Positions 17,726 through 27,026 of a stretch of DNA of 64,000 nt are shown piece by piece (position 1 is the stretch's first letter; every line of letters starts with the position of its first letter). Source of the DNA: Marinoscillum sp040222955. GTDB taxonomy: Bacteria > Bacteroidota > Bacteroidia > Cytophagales > Cyclobacteriaceae. Made by a program: the position numbers and the translations under genes. The notes below the pieces were generated by a model, which saw nothing but the letters and a program-made list of their open reading frames with translations, was not told the origin of the DNA and did no database searches. The stretch spans positions 558,001 through 622,000 of the forward strand of contig NZ_JAVKCA010000007.1 in assembly GCF_040222955.1 (NCBI RefSeq). Reading direction: 5' to 3'.

Positions 17726-18613
17726 ATGAACAACATCTCAGTAATAGGCTCCGGCACCATGGGCAATGGAATCGCACACGTGTTTGCTCAATATGGCTAT
17801 CAGGTGGCCCTGATTGACATTTCGGAAGAAGCCCTGAAAAAAGCACTGGCTACGATCAGCAAAAACCTGGACCGGCAAGTCGCTAAAGAGAAAATCACGG
17901 AAGCCGATAAAACGACCACCCTTTCCAACATCACCACCTTTACCCAGGTGGAACAAGGGGTGAAAAATGCTGACCTGGTGATAGAGGCAGCCACTGAAAA
18001 TTTTGAGATCAAAAAGCAGATTTTCCAGTCGATGGACGCGCACTCACCAGCCAATGCCATCCTGGCGACCAATACCTCCTCAATCTCTATTACCAAAATA
18101 GCGGCTGAGACCAAAAGACCTGCTCAGGTAATCGGTATGCACTTTATGAATCCTGTACCAGTGATGAAACTGGTGGAAGTGATCCGGGGCTATGCTACCA
18201 GTAATGAAACCACTCAGGCCGTCATGGAAGCTTCAGCTAAGCTTCAGAAATCGCCCGTAGAAGTCAATGACTACCCTGGTTTTGTGGCCAATAGAATCCT
18301 CATGCCCATGATCAATGAAGCCATTTACACCCTTTTTGAAGGAGTGGCAGGTGTCGAGGAAATTGACACGGTGATGAAGTTGGGCATGGCACACCCCATG
18401 GGGCCGCTACAGCTGGCAGATTTCATTGGACTTGACGTGTGCCTTTCTATCATGAAAGTACTCCATGAAGGTTTTGGCAACCCCAAATATGCTCCTTGTC
18501 CCCTACTGGTAAATATGGTCACCGCAGGCTACAAAGGGGTGAAGACGGGTGAAGGATTTTACCAATACACCCCCGGCTCCAAAGACCTGGTAGTGAGTGG
18601 GATGTTCAAATAG
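17726..18613 (+). CDS. hbd: 3-hydroxybutyryl-CoA dehydrogenase
   Basis: The 295-residue NAD(P)-dependent 3-hydroxyacyl-CoA dehydrogenase has an N-terminal Rossmann fold opening with ISVIGSGTMGNGIAHVFAQ (G-x-G-x-x-G). It also has TNTSSISITKIA containing the conserved Ser region, GMHFMNPVPVMKLVEVIRG with the catalytic His, and a C-terminal helical domain with DYPGFVANRILMPMINEA. It oxidises (S)-3-hydroxybutyryl-CoA to acetoacetyl-CoA, or the reverse. It is cytoplasmic. It follows the second GH13 gene by 7 bases, so it is probably co-transcribed with amylases although the pathways differ; the link may be only positional. Length is normal for the family. Confidence 0.92.
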   Translation: MNNISVIGSGTMGNGIAHVFAQYGYQVALIDISEEALKKALATISKNLDRQVAKEKITEADKTTTLSNITTFTQVEQGVKNADLVIEAATENFEIKKQIFQSMDAHSPANAILATNTSSISITKIAAETKRPAQVIGMHFMNPVPVMKLVEVIRGYATSNETTQAVMEASAKLQKSPVEVNDYPGFVANRILMPMINEAIYTLFEGVAGVEEIDTVMKLGMAHPMGPLQLADFIGLDVCLSIMKVLHEGFGNPKYAPCPLLVNMVTAGYKGVKTGEGFYQYTPGSKDLVVSGMFK

Positions 18614-18631
18614 AATCTATCGAATCACCGA

Positions 18632-18652
18632 CCGCCCCGAACTCCGGGGCGG
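18632..18652 (+). terminator. GC-rich hairpin after hbd
   Basis: A perfect 8-bp stem, CCGCCCCG (18632-18639) with CGGGGCGG (18645-18652), has an AACTC loop and begins 18 bases after the hbd stop. No T run follows on the plus strand, so it may be a weak or Rho-assisted terminator. Confidence 0.45.
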
Positions 18653-18802
18653 CTTGGTATTCGCGTGATCCCCACTTCCCAGGCCTGAGGTGATAAGGAG
18701 CCAGGGAATGGCTGACAGACCTTATGAATGCGAGTTCCAAATCCTCAGCGCCCTCCTTTTTACCTAATTCATTACCTTGCTGACTCCATTAAACTTCATT
18801 CC

Positions 18803-20629
18803 ATGAAAAACTACCTCCTTGTCTTCATCCTATTGCTGGGCCACACCACTTATGCGCAATCCGAACTCGACTGGTGGAATGATGCCGTATTTTATGAAGT
18901 GTTTGTAAGGAGTTTCTATGACAGTGACGGTGATGGCGTGGGTGACTTCAAGGGACTCACCGAAAAACTGGATTACCTCAACGACGGTGACCCCAATACG
19001 GATACTGACTTAGGTATCACTGGTATCTGGCTAATGCCCATCAACCCGTCGCCCAGTTACCATGGGTATGATGTTACAGACTACCGCGGCATCAATCCCG
19101 ATTATGGTACTATGGAGGACTTCAAAGCTTTTCTGGCCGCAGCTCATGAGCGAGGGATAAAGGTCATCATAGACTATGTGATGAACCATTCCTCCGCCCA
19201 GCACGAGTGGTTTGTAGACGCCAAAAGCTCGGCATCCGCTGAAAAACGGGACTGGTACCGCTGGGAAGACACCAAACCCAACTACAGCGGCCCCTGGGGT
19301 CAAAATGTATGGCATAACTCCAGCACCGGATACTACTATGGCATATTCTGGGATCAAATGCCAGACCTCAATTATGAAAATCCGGATCTGAAAGCCGCCA
19401 TGTTTGACCATGCTGCTTTCTGGATTGATGACATTGGGATCGATGGCTTTCGGCTGGATGCCGTCAAATACATTTATGAAAGTGGCAGTCAACTGGAGGA
19501 TCTGGAAGCCACACACACGTTTTTCAAAGACCTGAGCGCCCACATCAAATCATTCAATCCGGATGCCATCACTGTGGGTGAAGCATGGACCAGCACCAGT
19601 AAAGTGGTTCCGTACGTAATCGATGAGCGCATTGACTTTTGTTTTGAGTTTGACCTGGCCACGAGCATCATCAATGCGGCCAGATCGGGCAGTATCACCA
19701 ATCTTACAGACCAGATCACCAATGTAATCGACGCTTACCCGTGGTATCAGTTTTCTACTTTCCTGACCAATCATGACCAAAATCGCATCATGAATGAGCT
19801 AAGCTCAGACATGGAAAAAGCTAAAATTGCAGCGTCTATTTATCTCACACTACCAGGTGTGCCATTTCTCTATTATGGAGAGGAAGTGGGTATGCTGGGA
19901 GCCAAGCCAGATGAAAACATTCGTCGTCCGATGCAATGGACTGGCGGGCGGAATGCCGGATTTACCACAGCCAGTTCCGCCTGGAATGCTCCGTCATCCA
20001 ATTACAGCGACAACAATGTAGATGAACTGGAGGATGAACCCTCCTCCCTGCTCAACCATTACAAAAAGCTTATTCACACCCGTAACGATTATGCAGCGCT
20101 GCGTACCGGAGATTTCGTGGCTCTGAACGCCTCTCTGGGTGGAGTACTTACCTACTTGCGGCAGTCCGGCGATGAAAAAGTGGTGGTGGCCATCAACACC
20201 TCTGCCAGCAATAAAAGGTTCGACATTGATTTTTCATCTTATGCCGATGCTGCCGACCACCCACCTTATGACCACTTAAGTGGCGAATCTCTCTTATCTG
20301 TAGCCTCTTCAAGTGGTGACCTTGAGGGGCTCTTTTTATCCCCATATCAGACCATGGTGCTCACATTTGATCGGGAGGCCACCGTCCTCAGCGCCTCCTC
20401 CTTTTCACAGGTTCAGGTCTTCCCCAATCCGGCAAGCGATATCATTAGGATCAACACAGGTACTCAAAACCCCGTACACTATGAACTGGTGGCCCTAAAT
20501 GGTGCCGTCATCCAATCCGGAGTATTCAAAAAAGAAATTTCCGTGGCGGAGTTGAACGAGGGGCTGTACGTGCTGAAACTATCTATAGATGGTGGAACGC
20601 AGCAGCAAAAAATCATGGTTACACATTAG
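18803..20629 (+). CDS. GH13 alpha-amylase with T9SS sorting domain
   Basis: This secreted alpha-amylase has about 608 residues. ATG 18803 (MKNYLLVFILLLG...TTYAQ) gives a clean signal peptide; an in-frame ATG 75 bases upstream gives an unlikely leader. It has a Ca-binding DSDGDGVGDFKG loop, region I DYVMNH, Asp219 in DGFRLDAVKY, Glu260 in VGEAWTS and Asp325 in TNHDQNR. Domain C follows. The last ~75 residues (VQVFPNPASDIIRI ... LYVLKLSIDGG ... KIMVTH) are a type A T9SS sorting domain, so the enzyme should be exported to the outer surface or medium through the gliding-associated secretion system. It would supply malto-oligosaccharides to the two GH13 lipoproteins and the cytoplasmic glucanotransferase. 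Confidence 0.93.
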   Translation: MKNYLLVFILLLGHTTYAQSELDWWNDAVFYEVFVRSFYDSDGDGVGDFKGLTEKLDYLNDGDPNTDTDLGITGIWLMPINPSPSYHGYDVTDYRGINPDYGTMEDFKAFLAAAHERGIKVIIDYVMNHSSAQHEWFVDAKSSASAEKRDWYRWEDTKPNYSGPWGQNVWHNSSTGYYYGIFWDQMPDLNYENPDLKAAMFDHAAFWIDDIGIDGFRLDAVKYIYESGSQLEDLEATHTFFKDLSAHIKSFNPDAITVGEAWTSTSKVVPYVIDERIDFCFEFDLATSIINAARSGSITNLTDQITNVIDAYPWYQFSTFLTNHDQNRIMNELSSDMEKAKIAASIYLTLPGVPFLYYGEEVGMLGAKPDENIRRPMQWTGGRNAGFTTASSAWNAPSSNYSDNNVDELEDEPSSLLNHYKKLIHTRNDYAALRTGDFVALNASLGGVLTYLRQSGDEKVVVAINTSASNKRFDIDFSSYADAADHPPYDHLSGESLLSVASSSGDLEGLFLSPYQTMVLTFDREATVLSASSFSQVQVFPNPASDIIRINTGTQNPVHYELVALNGAVIQSGVFKKEISVAELNEGLYVLKLSIDGGTQQQKIMVTH

Positions 20630-20673
20630 ACTGATGGCGAATTTGTTAATAATGACATAAAACTAACGATCAA

Positions 20674-21060
20674 ATGGAAAAACTGGGGATTTGGCTAGTC
20701 GCAATATTCGGTGTGTTTCTCATAGGCTGTGGCTTGCTCATGCTTTTATATCCGGAAAGAGCCCGGCGATACCTCAGTACCGCAGGGAGTACTCCTTTTA
20801 TCAACTACTTTGAGATCAGCCTGCGTATGATCCCGGCAGCAGGTCTGGTATTGGCAGCTGATGCCTCTTTGTTTCCTGAAGCATTTCGTTTGGTAGGATG
20901 GTTTATGATCGGCACCTCATTGGTGTTATTTCTAATACCCAGAAAATGGCACCATGCCTATGCCCTCAATGCCGCTAATCGCCTAAAACCAATTTATCTG
21001 CGCCTTCTATCTCCCATCTCTTTCGCAGGAGGTGGATTACTTATTTATGCAGTTTATTAA
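20674..21060 (+). CDS. Small integral membrane protein, unrecognised
   Basis: The 128-residue protein has four hydrophobic segments: residues ~5-25 (LVAIFGVFLIGCGLLMLLY), ~48-62, ~70-85 (GWFMIGTSLVLFLIP) and ~105-127. A positively charged loop follows the first segment (PERARRYL). It is predicted to be in the inner membrane. No enzymatic motif is visible and no family is recognised. It follows the amylase gene by 44 bases, and its stop lies 20 bases before that of the convergent sensor kinase gene. Confidence 0.6.
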   Translation: MEKLGIWLVAIFGVFLIGCGLLMLLYPERARRYLSTAGSTPFINYFEISLRMIPAAGLVLAADASLFPEAFRLVGWFMIGTSLVLFLIPRKWHHAYALNAANRLKPIYLRLLSPISFAGGGLLIYAVY

Positions 21061-21080
21061 ATACATCGACTGATTCTTTC

Positions 21081-23036
21081 TCAATTGGCACTAGGTAGAT
21101 AAATCTCGATGGTCGTTCCTTGATTGGGTTGACTTCTGATGTTTAATCTTCCCTTGCACTCCTTCAGAAAATCCTTTACCAGGTTTAGACCCAAACCGGA
21201 GCCATGCTCATCATCCGTACCTTTTTGGGTATTCAGCTCGTTTCGAGACATTATCAGGTCCAGCTGTGAGGGTGTCATACCAATGCCCGTATCTGTCACA
21301 TACAAGACCACCATGGCTTGAGTCTCTTTGGCACCACTGAGGGTGATTGCTCCACCCTTTTCAGTAAACTTAATGGCATTAGAAATGAGATTTCTGATGA
21401 TGGTGGAAACAGCCTTTGCATCAGCAAAAGCCTTGATCTCTGGGGGTACTTCATTTCTGATACAGATCTCTTTACTCTTCGCATGAAGCTCATAGAGGTC
21501 CGCATTTTTTTGAGATATCTCCCTTAGATTAACCGCCTTAGGTTTAAAATCATAGCCGTGCTGCTGTGCGATGGACCACAGGAGAACATCCTTCAATAAA
21601 ATCAGCACCGAACTAGCTGAGTTATGCATGTCTCGCATCATGTTGTCCCGTTCCTGTTTGGTCAGATCAAAACCCGAATCAGGTGAAAGCAAATCCGCTA
21701 ATGACTTGATAATGCCCATTGGACTTATCAAGTCATGGGCGATAAAGCCGAACATCTTATCCTTCGTTTTATTGGCCCTGGATAGCAGGAGCTTGTTTCG
21801 GTAAAGTTTAATAGACAGATAAATCGCTATGAGCAGGAGGACAACCAGTAGACCGCCCATAATATACTGTTTCCTGATGGTAGATTGTTTGACCGCAAGC
21901 TGTTCTTCCTTGGCTTGATTTTCCTTGGCCAGAAAGAAGTTTTCCTGCTCTTTCTTTTCCAAATCGTATTTGGCCTTGATCTCCTCTAACTGATTGTTCT
22001 TCGTGATGTTAAACAGGGAATCCTTGGCGGCAGTATGGCGTTTGTGGTAGGCAAAGGCCTCCTCAAATTTATTTTGCGCAGCGAAGTTTTCAGCCATCAA
22101 GCCATACACCATCTGCTTTTCGCGGGTTTCGCCGGACTGCTCCATCAGGTTCAGGCTTTGCTGATAAAATTCAATTCCCAGATCATATTGTCTCAGGGAA
22201 GTGTAGGTATCACCCATGGTATAGTATACAAAAATGAGACCTGAGAGAAAGTCATATCGTTTCATTACTCTTTCACCTTTTTTCAAATATTTGAGTGCTT
22301 CCCTGTATTCTCCGAGTTTGTTTAGGGACTCAGCTATGTTGCTGTAATTGATGCCCGACTCCAGTCCCCTATCCATACTCAGATTGATCAGTAATGCTTT
22401 CTCGTAGAGGTCAATGGCCCGATAGTAGTCCTCGCGAAAAAATTCCAATACGCCCAGGTACTCATACGACTGTGCAATATTCAGGGAGTCCCTATTGTCC
22501 AACGCCATGGACAGTGCCTCCTGATAAAGTTTGCCGGCATCATCCAGGTTGCCAACACTCATATAGATACCCGCCAGTATGTTGGAGGAGGTAATCATGG
22601 CCGTAGTATCCCGCTGCTTTCTGGAAAGCTCTATACTTTCGATGATGAAAGTCGTGGCCTTGATGTTTTCACCTGTTCGCCACAAAATATGGGCAAGACC
22701 TTTCAGGGCTAATGCCTTTTCGTAGTCCAGCCTCATGCTTTCGGCCATCTTATGCGCTCCCTCATATTGGACATAGGCCCGATCAAACTGCCCCAGCTGA
22801 TACCTGATATCTCCCAGTGCTAACAGTACGGTGAGTGAGTCACGGGAGTCTATACCTAAAGCCAACGCCTGCTCATAAAGCCTTAAAGCACACTGAAAAT
22901 CGGGTACTTTGGCGCATGAATCTGCCTGACTGATCAGCGTCTCCGGTGAACCTGTAGGTGGCTGAGCAAAAACCTGTGCAGGCCACGAAATACTAATGAA
23001 CAAGCACATGAGTACTATGATGCAGGTCGCTTTCAA
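21081..23036 (-). CDS. TPR-domain sensor histidine kinase
   Basis: The 651-residue sensor kinase has a signal peptide (...SWPAQVFAQ) and an extracytoplasmic domain of tetratricopeptide repeats (~residues 30-340, repeated A-x-x-x-YEQALAL-type units). A charged coiled coil (~345-385) and one membrane span (YIMGGLLVVLLLIAIYLSI) follow, then HisKA with phospho-acceptor His434 in GFIAHDLISPMG. HATPase_c boxes are NLISNAIKFTEKG, DTGIGMT and GSGLGLNLV. No receiver domain or partner response regulator is encoded beside it, so it is an orphan here. TPR-kinase fusions are common in Bacteroidota, but the signal is unknown. It is transcribed away from the APC permease gene. Confidence 0.9.
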   Translation of the reverse strand: MKATCIIVLMCLFISISWPAQVFAQPPTGSPETLISQADSCAKVPDFQCALRLYEQALALGIDSRDSLTVLLALGDIRYQLGQFDRAYVQYEGAHKMAESMRLDYEKALALKGLAHILWRTGENIKATTFIIESIELSRKQRDTTAMITSSNILAGIYMSVGNLDDAGKLYQEALSMALDNRDSLNIAQSYEYLGVLEFFREDYYRAIDLYEKALLINLSMDRGLESGINYSNIAESLNKLGEYREALKYLKKGERVMKRYDFLSGLIFVYYTMGDTYTSLRQYDLGIEFYQQSLNLMEQSGETREKQMVYGLMAENFAAQNKFEEAFAYHKRHTAAKDSLFNITKNNQLEEIKAKYDLEKKEQENFFLAKENQAKEEQLAVKQSTIRKQYIMGGLLVVLLLIAIYLSIKLYRNKLLLSRANKTKDKMFGFIAHDLISPMGIIKSLADLLSPDSGFDLTKQERDNMMRDMHNSASSVLILLKDVLLWSIAQQHGYDFKPKAVNLREISQKNADLYELHAKSKEICIRNEVPPEIKAFADAKAVSTIIRNLISNAIKFTEKGGAITLSGAKETQAMVVLYVTDTGIGMTPSQLDLIMSRNELNTQKGTDDEHGSGLGLNLVKDFLKECKGRLNIRSQPNQGTTIEIYLPSAN

Positions 23037-23178
23037 TCTGTAGTGGTTAGATCAGTAAATTAAACCCAATCTCAGTGAATGACAAAACTGAAGAAGTCAC
23101 CTCAAACCTTTACTCCATGTCTATTTGAGTACGATTGCCTAATTTAGAATGTGCTAACCAATCCCCCGACTATACAAG

Positions 23179-24465
23179 ATGCTTAAAAGGGAAATCAGAA
23201 GATGGGACCTTGTGCTTCTGCTGATCAATAGCATCATAGGTGCCGGTATATTTGGGTTGCCTTCTAAAATATATGCCTTATCAGGGATCTACAGTCTTGC
23301 CGCACTGCTCCTCTGTGCGGTCATTGTCCTCATTATTGTATTCAACTTTGCCGAAGTAGCCAGCCGGTTTGACAAAACCGGTGGACCTTACCTCTACACC
23401 CTTGCTGCTTTTGGTCAAATTCCAGCCTTTATCATCGGTTGGATCCTTCTGATCACCCGCATATCCACCTATGCAGCACTCATCAATCTCCTGGCCACTT
23501 ATATGGTGTTTTTTTACCCCCCGTTTCAGAGCCAGGCATGGCGAGCAGTCATCATTACGATGGTAACACTCCTACTCACCCTCATCAATTTCATAGGTGT
23601 AAAAAATTCCACCCGCTTCTCCAACGGATTAGCCATTGCCAAGGTGCTTCCGCTCCTTATTTTTGTGGGTGTTGGTTTCTTTTTCATCGATACCAGCCTC
23701 GTTCAGGCACCGGAATCTTACCCTTCCTCAGCCGAATTTGCTACTTGCGTGCTGGTGCTCATTTTTGCTTTCACAGGTTTTGAGTCGGTCCTGGTTAATA
23801 CTGGGGAAATCCAAAATCCGGCTAAAAACATCCCTTTTGCATTGATTCTCTCTATATTAATTGTGGCTGTCTTCTATGGCCTCATTCAGATGGTAAGCAT
23901 GGCCACCTTACCCGGCCTGGCTACATCCAATACGCCCATCAGTGATGCGGCCGAACTGTTTATGGGAGTTGGCGGAGGTTTATTAATCACCGTGGGTGCC
24001 GTAATCTCCATCAGTGGCACGCTGAACAGCGTGATGTTGGTGGGTTCCAGGGTACCCTATGCACTGAGCGAGGAGCATCAGTTTCCGGGTATTTTTGGAC
24101 GTCTCAACAGGAAATATCAAACGCCAACCCAGTCTTTGTTGCTCTTTTCAGGTGTTGCCCTACTGGCTTCATTGTCGGGCTCTTTTATCTACGCGCTTTC
24201 CATCAGTGTGATTAGCAAAATCCTCATTTTCCTCACGGTCTGCCTGGCACTGATCAAGCTGCGTCGCAGCGAACACCAACCTACAGGTTATTTCAAATTA
24301 CGATGGGGATATCTTTTTGCCTTTGGCGGTATATTCGCCTCCTTATGGTTACTTTTTAGCTCAAAAACAACCGAATTGACAGATGTACTCCTCACCATAG
24401 CCATCGGACTTGCGCTGTTTGGAGTGTACAAGCTATTGACTCATCCCGGAAAGAAGCCTAAATAA
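23179..24465 (+). CDS. APC-superfamily amino acid permease
   Basis: The 428-residue inner-membrane transporter has about 12 hydrophobic segments. The first helix carries the APC hallmark unwound motif INSIIGAGIFGLPSKIYAL, and the third begins after NFAEVASRFDKTGGPYLY, typical of amino acid/polyamine permeases. FAFTGFESVLVNTGEIQNPAKNIP matches the helix 6 and loop consensus. It probably imports an amino acid by cation symport; the substrate cannot be assigned. A 23-bp gap to the next small membrane protein suggests co-transcription. Confidence 0.88.
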   Translation: MLKREIRRWDLVLLLINSIIGAGIFGLPSKIYALSGIYSLAALLLCAVIVLIIVFNFAEVASRFDKTGGPYLYTLAAFGQIPAFIIGWILLITRISTYAALINLLATYMVFFYPPFQSQAWRAVIITMVTLLLTLINFIGVKNSTRFSNGLAIAKVLPLLIFVGVGFFFIDTSLVQAPESYPSSAEFATCVLVLIFAFTGFESVLVNTGEIQNPAKNIPFALILSILIVAVFYGLIQMVSMATLPGLATSNTPISDAAELFMGVGGGLLITVGAVISISGTLNSVMLVGSRVPYALSEEHQFPGIFGRLNRKYQTPTQSLLLFSGVALLASLSGSFIYALSISVISKILIFLTVCLALIKLRRSEHQPTGYFKLRWGYLFAFGGIFASLWLLFSSKTTELTDVLLTIAIGLALFGVYKLLTHPGKKPK

Positions 24466-24488
24466 CCACGAGGAAAAACCAAATCCCT

Positions 24489-24935
24489 ATGACTGAAAAT
24501 AAAAAAATCAAGATCAAACCTTATGTGATCTACTTGTTTGTGGGCATGTTCGTCATGTTTGCCCTCAATAAGCTGTTGCTCCGACCTTTTGTTCTGCAAA
24601 ACGATCTGGCCAATGCCCTTCAGGTCATGGTGTTGTCATTCCCCAATTTCGCAGAGGCCGTCATGGGCACTATGGTCCTTACAGGAATACTTTTCAGAGT
24701 CAAACATATCACTTTGCAAAAAGTGACGTTGCTTCAGCCCGGCCATGTATTTCTGGCTGCGGCGATCCTGGCAGCCATCTATGTCATATCCGGAGAACTG
24801 AGGGTACATAACCTCGGGAATAATAACACCTATGACCCTAACGACCTGATCGCTTCAGTCATAGGACTAAACCTGGCCTATTTCACGGTGCGAAAGTTCG
24901 GTTTTGCAACGATACATGAGTCGGCTGAAAACTAA
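24489..24935 (+). CDS. Four-helix small membrane protein, unrecognised
   Basis: The 148-residue protein has four hydrophobic stretches (residues ~13-33, ~47-68, ~82-100, ~118-132) and a lysine-rich N-terminus (MTENKKIKIKP). No catalytic or metal-binding motif stands out. It lies 23 bases after the permease gene and immediately before a strong terminator, so it is the last gene of that unit. No family is recognised. Confidence 0.6.
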   Translation: MTENKKIKIKPYVIYLFVGMFVMFALNKLLLRPFVLQNDLANALQVMVLSFPNFAEAVMGTMVLTGILFRVKHITLQKVTLLQPGHVFLAAAILAAIYVISGELRVHNLGNNNTYDPNDLIASVIGLNLAYFTVRKFGFATIHESAEN

Positions 24936-24945
24936 CAATATGTAA

Positions 24946-24972
24946 AAAGGGGCGAACGTGGTCCGCCCCTTT
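24946..24972. terminator. Strong hairpin between convergent genes
   Basis: A perfect 9-bp stem, AAAGGGGCG (24946-24954) with CGCCCCTTT (24964-24972), has a 9-base loop. A and T runs on both sides allow termination in both directions, for the permease unit and for the convergent gene ending at 25027. Confidence 0.8.
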
Positions 24973-25026
24973 ATTAACTGCCAATATGCACCGGCCAACC
25001 GATGACCGATGAATGATGGCCTGAAA

Positions 25027-26805
25027 CTATTTTAAAGCCCATATTTTCTCATAACCCTTATTGGCTTCATCCGCTTTGAGCCCTTCCATGGCCTCTGTAA
25101 ACAACGCAATCACCCGATCCACATTCATGATTTGATTGAGCTGATCAGTGATATCGGCTGCACTCTTTGAAGTCTCACTGATCCCTTGTCCGGGACCTGC
25201 TATGAGACCATTGGCATAAGTAGTCGGGCCCACTTTCCATCCATTGGTGGGTCCGTTGATCCGGAAAGACATCCGCGGACTCAGCGAGCCATCCTCCCAC
25301 GACATGGCACAGTCTACAGTCACAGAGATGATTCCGTCCACACCAAGCTCTTCCAAAAGTTTAATTTCCGGCTTGTCCGAGGGAAAGGTACTGGTTCGGC
25401 TGGCCCATGTTTCACTGAATGTGGTTGGCAAGAGCAGTTTACAACCTTTATATGGCTTCACAACGATCTCCTCAGATACCGTATCCATCGTGGCAAACAA
25501 GTGCTGATATTGACTGGCCTTCATGGTGGTTTCGATCGGCACCAGTTGCACATTCATCTGAGCAAGCAAAGCTGCTTCGAATTTCTTGTAAAACTCATTG
25601 ACAAGCTGATCCCAGTAAGCCTCCGGCACCTCAGGAAAGGTTTTGGTGGTGGTAGTGGTGGTGGTAGTGGTCACGTTGCCAGAGGTGGACGTGGAGGTCT
25701 TGACCTGCTGCTGTTTTAGCTGTGTAGCCCTAACCACAAAGGAGGCCATAGCCAGTTTTTTAGGCTCTGAGAGCGGCGGCCCCCAGAAGGCATTGGGCTT
25801 ATTGGCGTTGACTTCAAAACCATCCTTGGTTTTGGCTTTATAAGCAGCATTGAACTCATCTGTACCTATGCCCAGGAAAGTTTTCTGATCTCCCACCAGA
25901 TTGATCGGCGACCAGTCCATCGCACCAGATATCACCTGAGCAGCTCCCAGGGCGGGCAGATTGACTACTTTTTCCTTCGTGCGCTGCACAAGCAGGTAGT
26001 TACTCCCCTGCTCAAACTTATAGGCGGTAGTCGCTGTATGCCTGAAAGCCTCCTTGGGAATGATGATTTTGGTAGTGCTTTTGAAAAAACCAATTTCGTT
26101 AAAACCCCTTATGCCCATCACTTTACCCAGCACGGCTACATAAAAGTCTGCAGTGCCACCCTCCGGATGGTTGAGCTCCAGCACTAAATCTTCATCCATA
26201 TTAACATCCGCTACTTCACCCCGGGGTTTTCCATTAATAGAAATGATTTCAATGGGCTCAATAGGATCTGCGGTCAGCTCAGCCTGATCTCCCCGCACGG
26301 TGGACACGTTCACCGTATGTGCTCCGCTATTTTGAGACACAATGCCTCCATAAAAACCATTGGCCACATGTTCTGTGAGGTTTCCGTCGATATTCACGGT
26401 GCCATCAATCTTACTCATCCCAACACCCTCCTTTTTCAGAAACAGGACACCAGCCATGTCCATACCGGGCTCCCAGAAACCAAAATATTCGGTTTCGACC
26501 GTCTCGGTTTCACTCGGATAAAGGTTTTGCATGTAGATCACCTGCATAGACAGGGTGGACAAGTCATCCGTGGTAGAGGTAAGCAGATTGCCTGCAAGCT
26601 TGCCAAGAGATTTCATGACATTGAAATTTTTGGCTTTCGCCTTCAGTTTGCCGCCAAAGCCCCCGGACTCCTCTTCTGAGGCCTCCTCTTTCGGATCGTC
26701 ACTGGTATCGTCCTTTTTGCCAAAAGGCAGCTTTTGTGCTTCTGCATGGAAGGCAAGAAGACCACCCAGGGCCAAGTAGATGGTGAATAGTTTGATTCGG
26801 TTCAT
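25027..26805 (-). CDS. Large secreted protein of unknown function
   Basis: The 592-residue protein has a signal peptide (MNRIKLFTIYLALGGLLAFHAEAQ). It is followed by a highly acidic, low-complexity linker (KKDDTSDDPKEEASEEESGG) and a basic stretch (KLKAKAKNF). The remainder looks like mixed beta domains, e.g. residues ~110-240, including GKPRGEVADVNMDEDLVLELNHPEGG. Nine consecutive Thr codons (25645-25671) interrupt a Ser/Thr-rich linker after TSTSTSGNV. The C-terminal part has INGPTNGWKVGPTTYANG. No family is recognised. It is predicted to be periplasmic or cell-surface. It is monocistronic: the upstream region is divergent from the RND operon and a terminator lies downstream. Confidence 0.65.
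   Translation of the reverse strand: MNRIKLFTIYLALGGLLAFHAEAQKLPFGKKDDTSDDPKEEASEEESGGFGGKLKAKAKNFNVMKSLGKLAGNLLTSTTDDLSTLSMQVIYMQNLYPSETETVETEYFGFWEPGMDMAGVLFLKKEGVGMSKIDGTVNIDGNLTEHVANGFYGGIVSQNSGAHTVNVSTVRGDQAELTADPIEPIEIISINGKPRGEVADVNMDEDLVLELNHPEGGTADFYVAVLGKVMGIRGFNEIGFFKSTTKIIIPKEAFRHTATTAYKFEQGSNYLLVQRTKEKVVNLPALGAAQVISGAMDWSPINLVGDQKTFLGIGTDEFNAAYKAKTKDGFEVNANKPNAFWGPPLSEPKKLAMASFVVRATQLKQQQVKTSTSTSGNVTTTTTTTTTKTFPEVPEAYWDQLVNEFYKKFEAALLAQMNVQLVPIETTMKASQYQHLFATMDTVSEEIVVKPYKGCKLLLPTTFSETWASRTSTFPSDKPEIKLLEELGVDGIISVTVDCAMSWEDGSLSPRMSFRINGPTNGWKVGPTTYANGLIAGPGQGISETSKSAADITDQLNQIMNVDRVIALFTEAMEGLKADEANKGYEKIWALK
25645..25671 (-). repeat. Short in-frame repeat encoding a poly-Thr run
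   Basis: On the plus strand the unit GGTGGTGGTAGT occurs twice in tandem plus one more GGT (27 bases). It reads as nine Thr codons on the coding strand. Slippage here would change the linker length in whole residues without breaking the frame. Confidence 0.7.
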
Positions 26806-27026
26806 GTGCGTAATATTTTTGGATAAAGGTATCTCTACCTATGAGCGCAGAACATACCCTCCTCTTGGTATATTGTCCTACACACTTCCCGAAACCGCTC
26901 AAGCCAAATGACTACCTCTTATACAGCTTTCAGGCTGTCATGAACTGTTTGTCCATTACCTTTATAGTTGCATACTGGCAGCACTTGCGGTCAGCATAAG
27001 GAAGAACCCCAGACAACGTTATTTTC

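Noticed and set aside
18728..18802. Upstream ATG of the T9SS amylase
   Set aside because: The extra 25 residues are proline-rich and not a signal peptide, whereas ATG 18803 gives a clean one.
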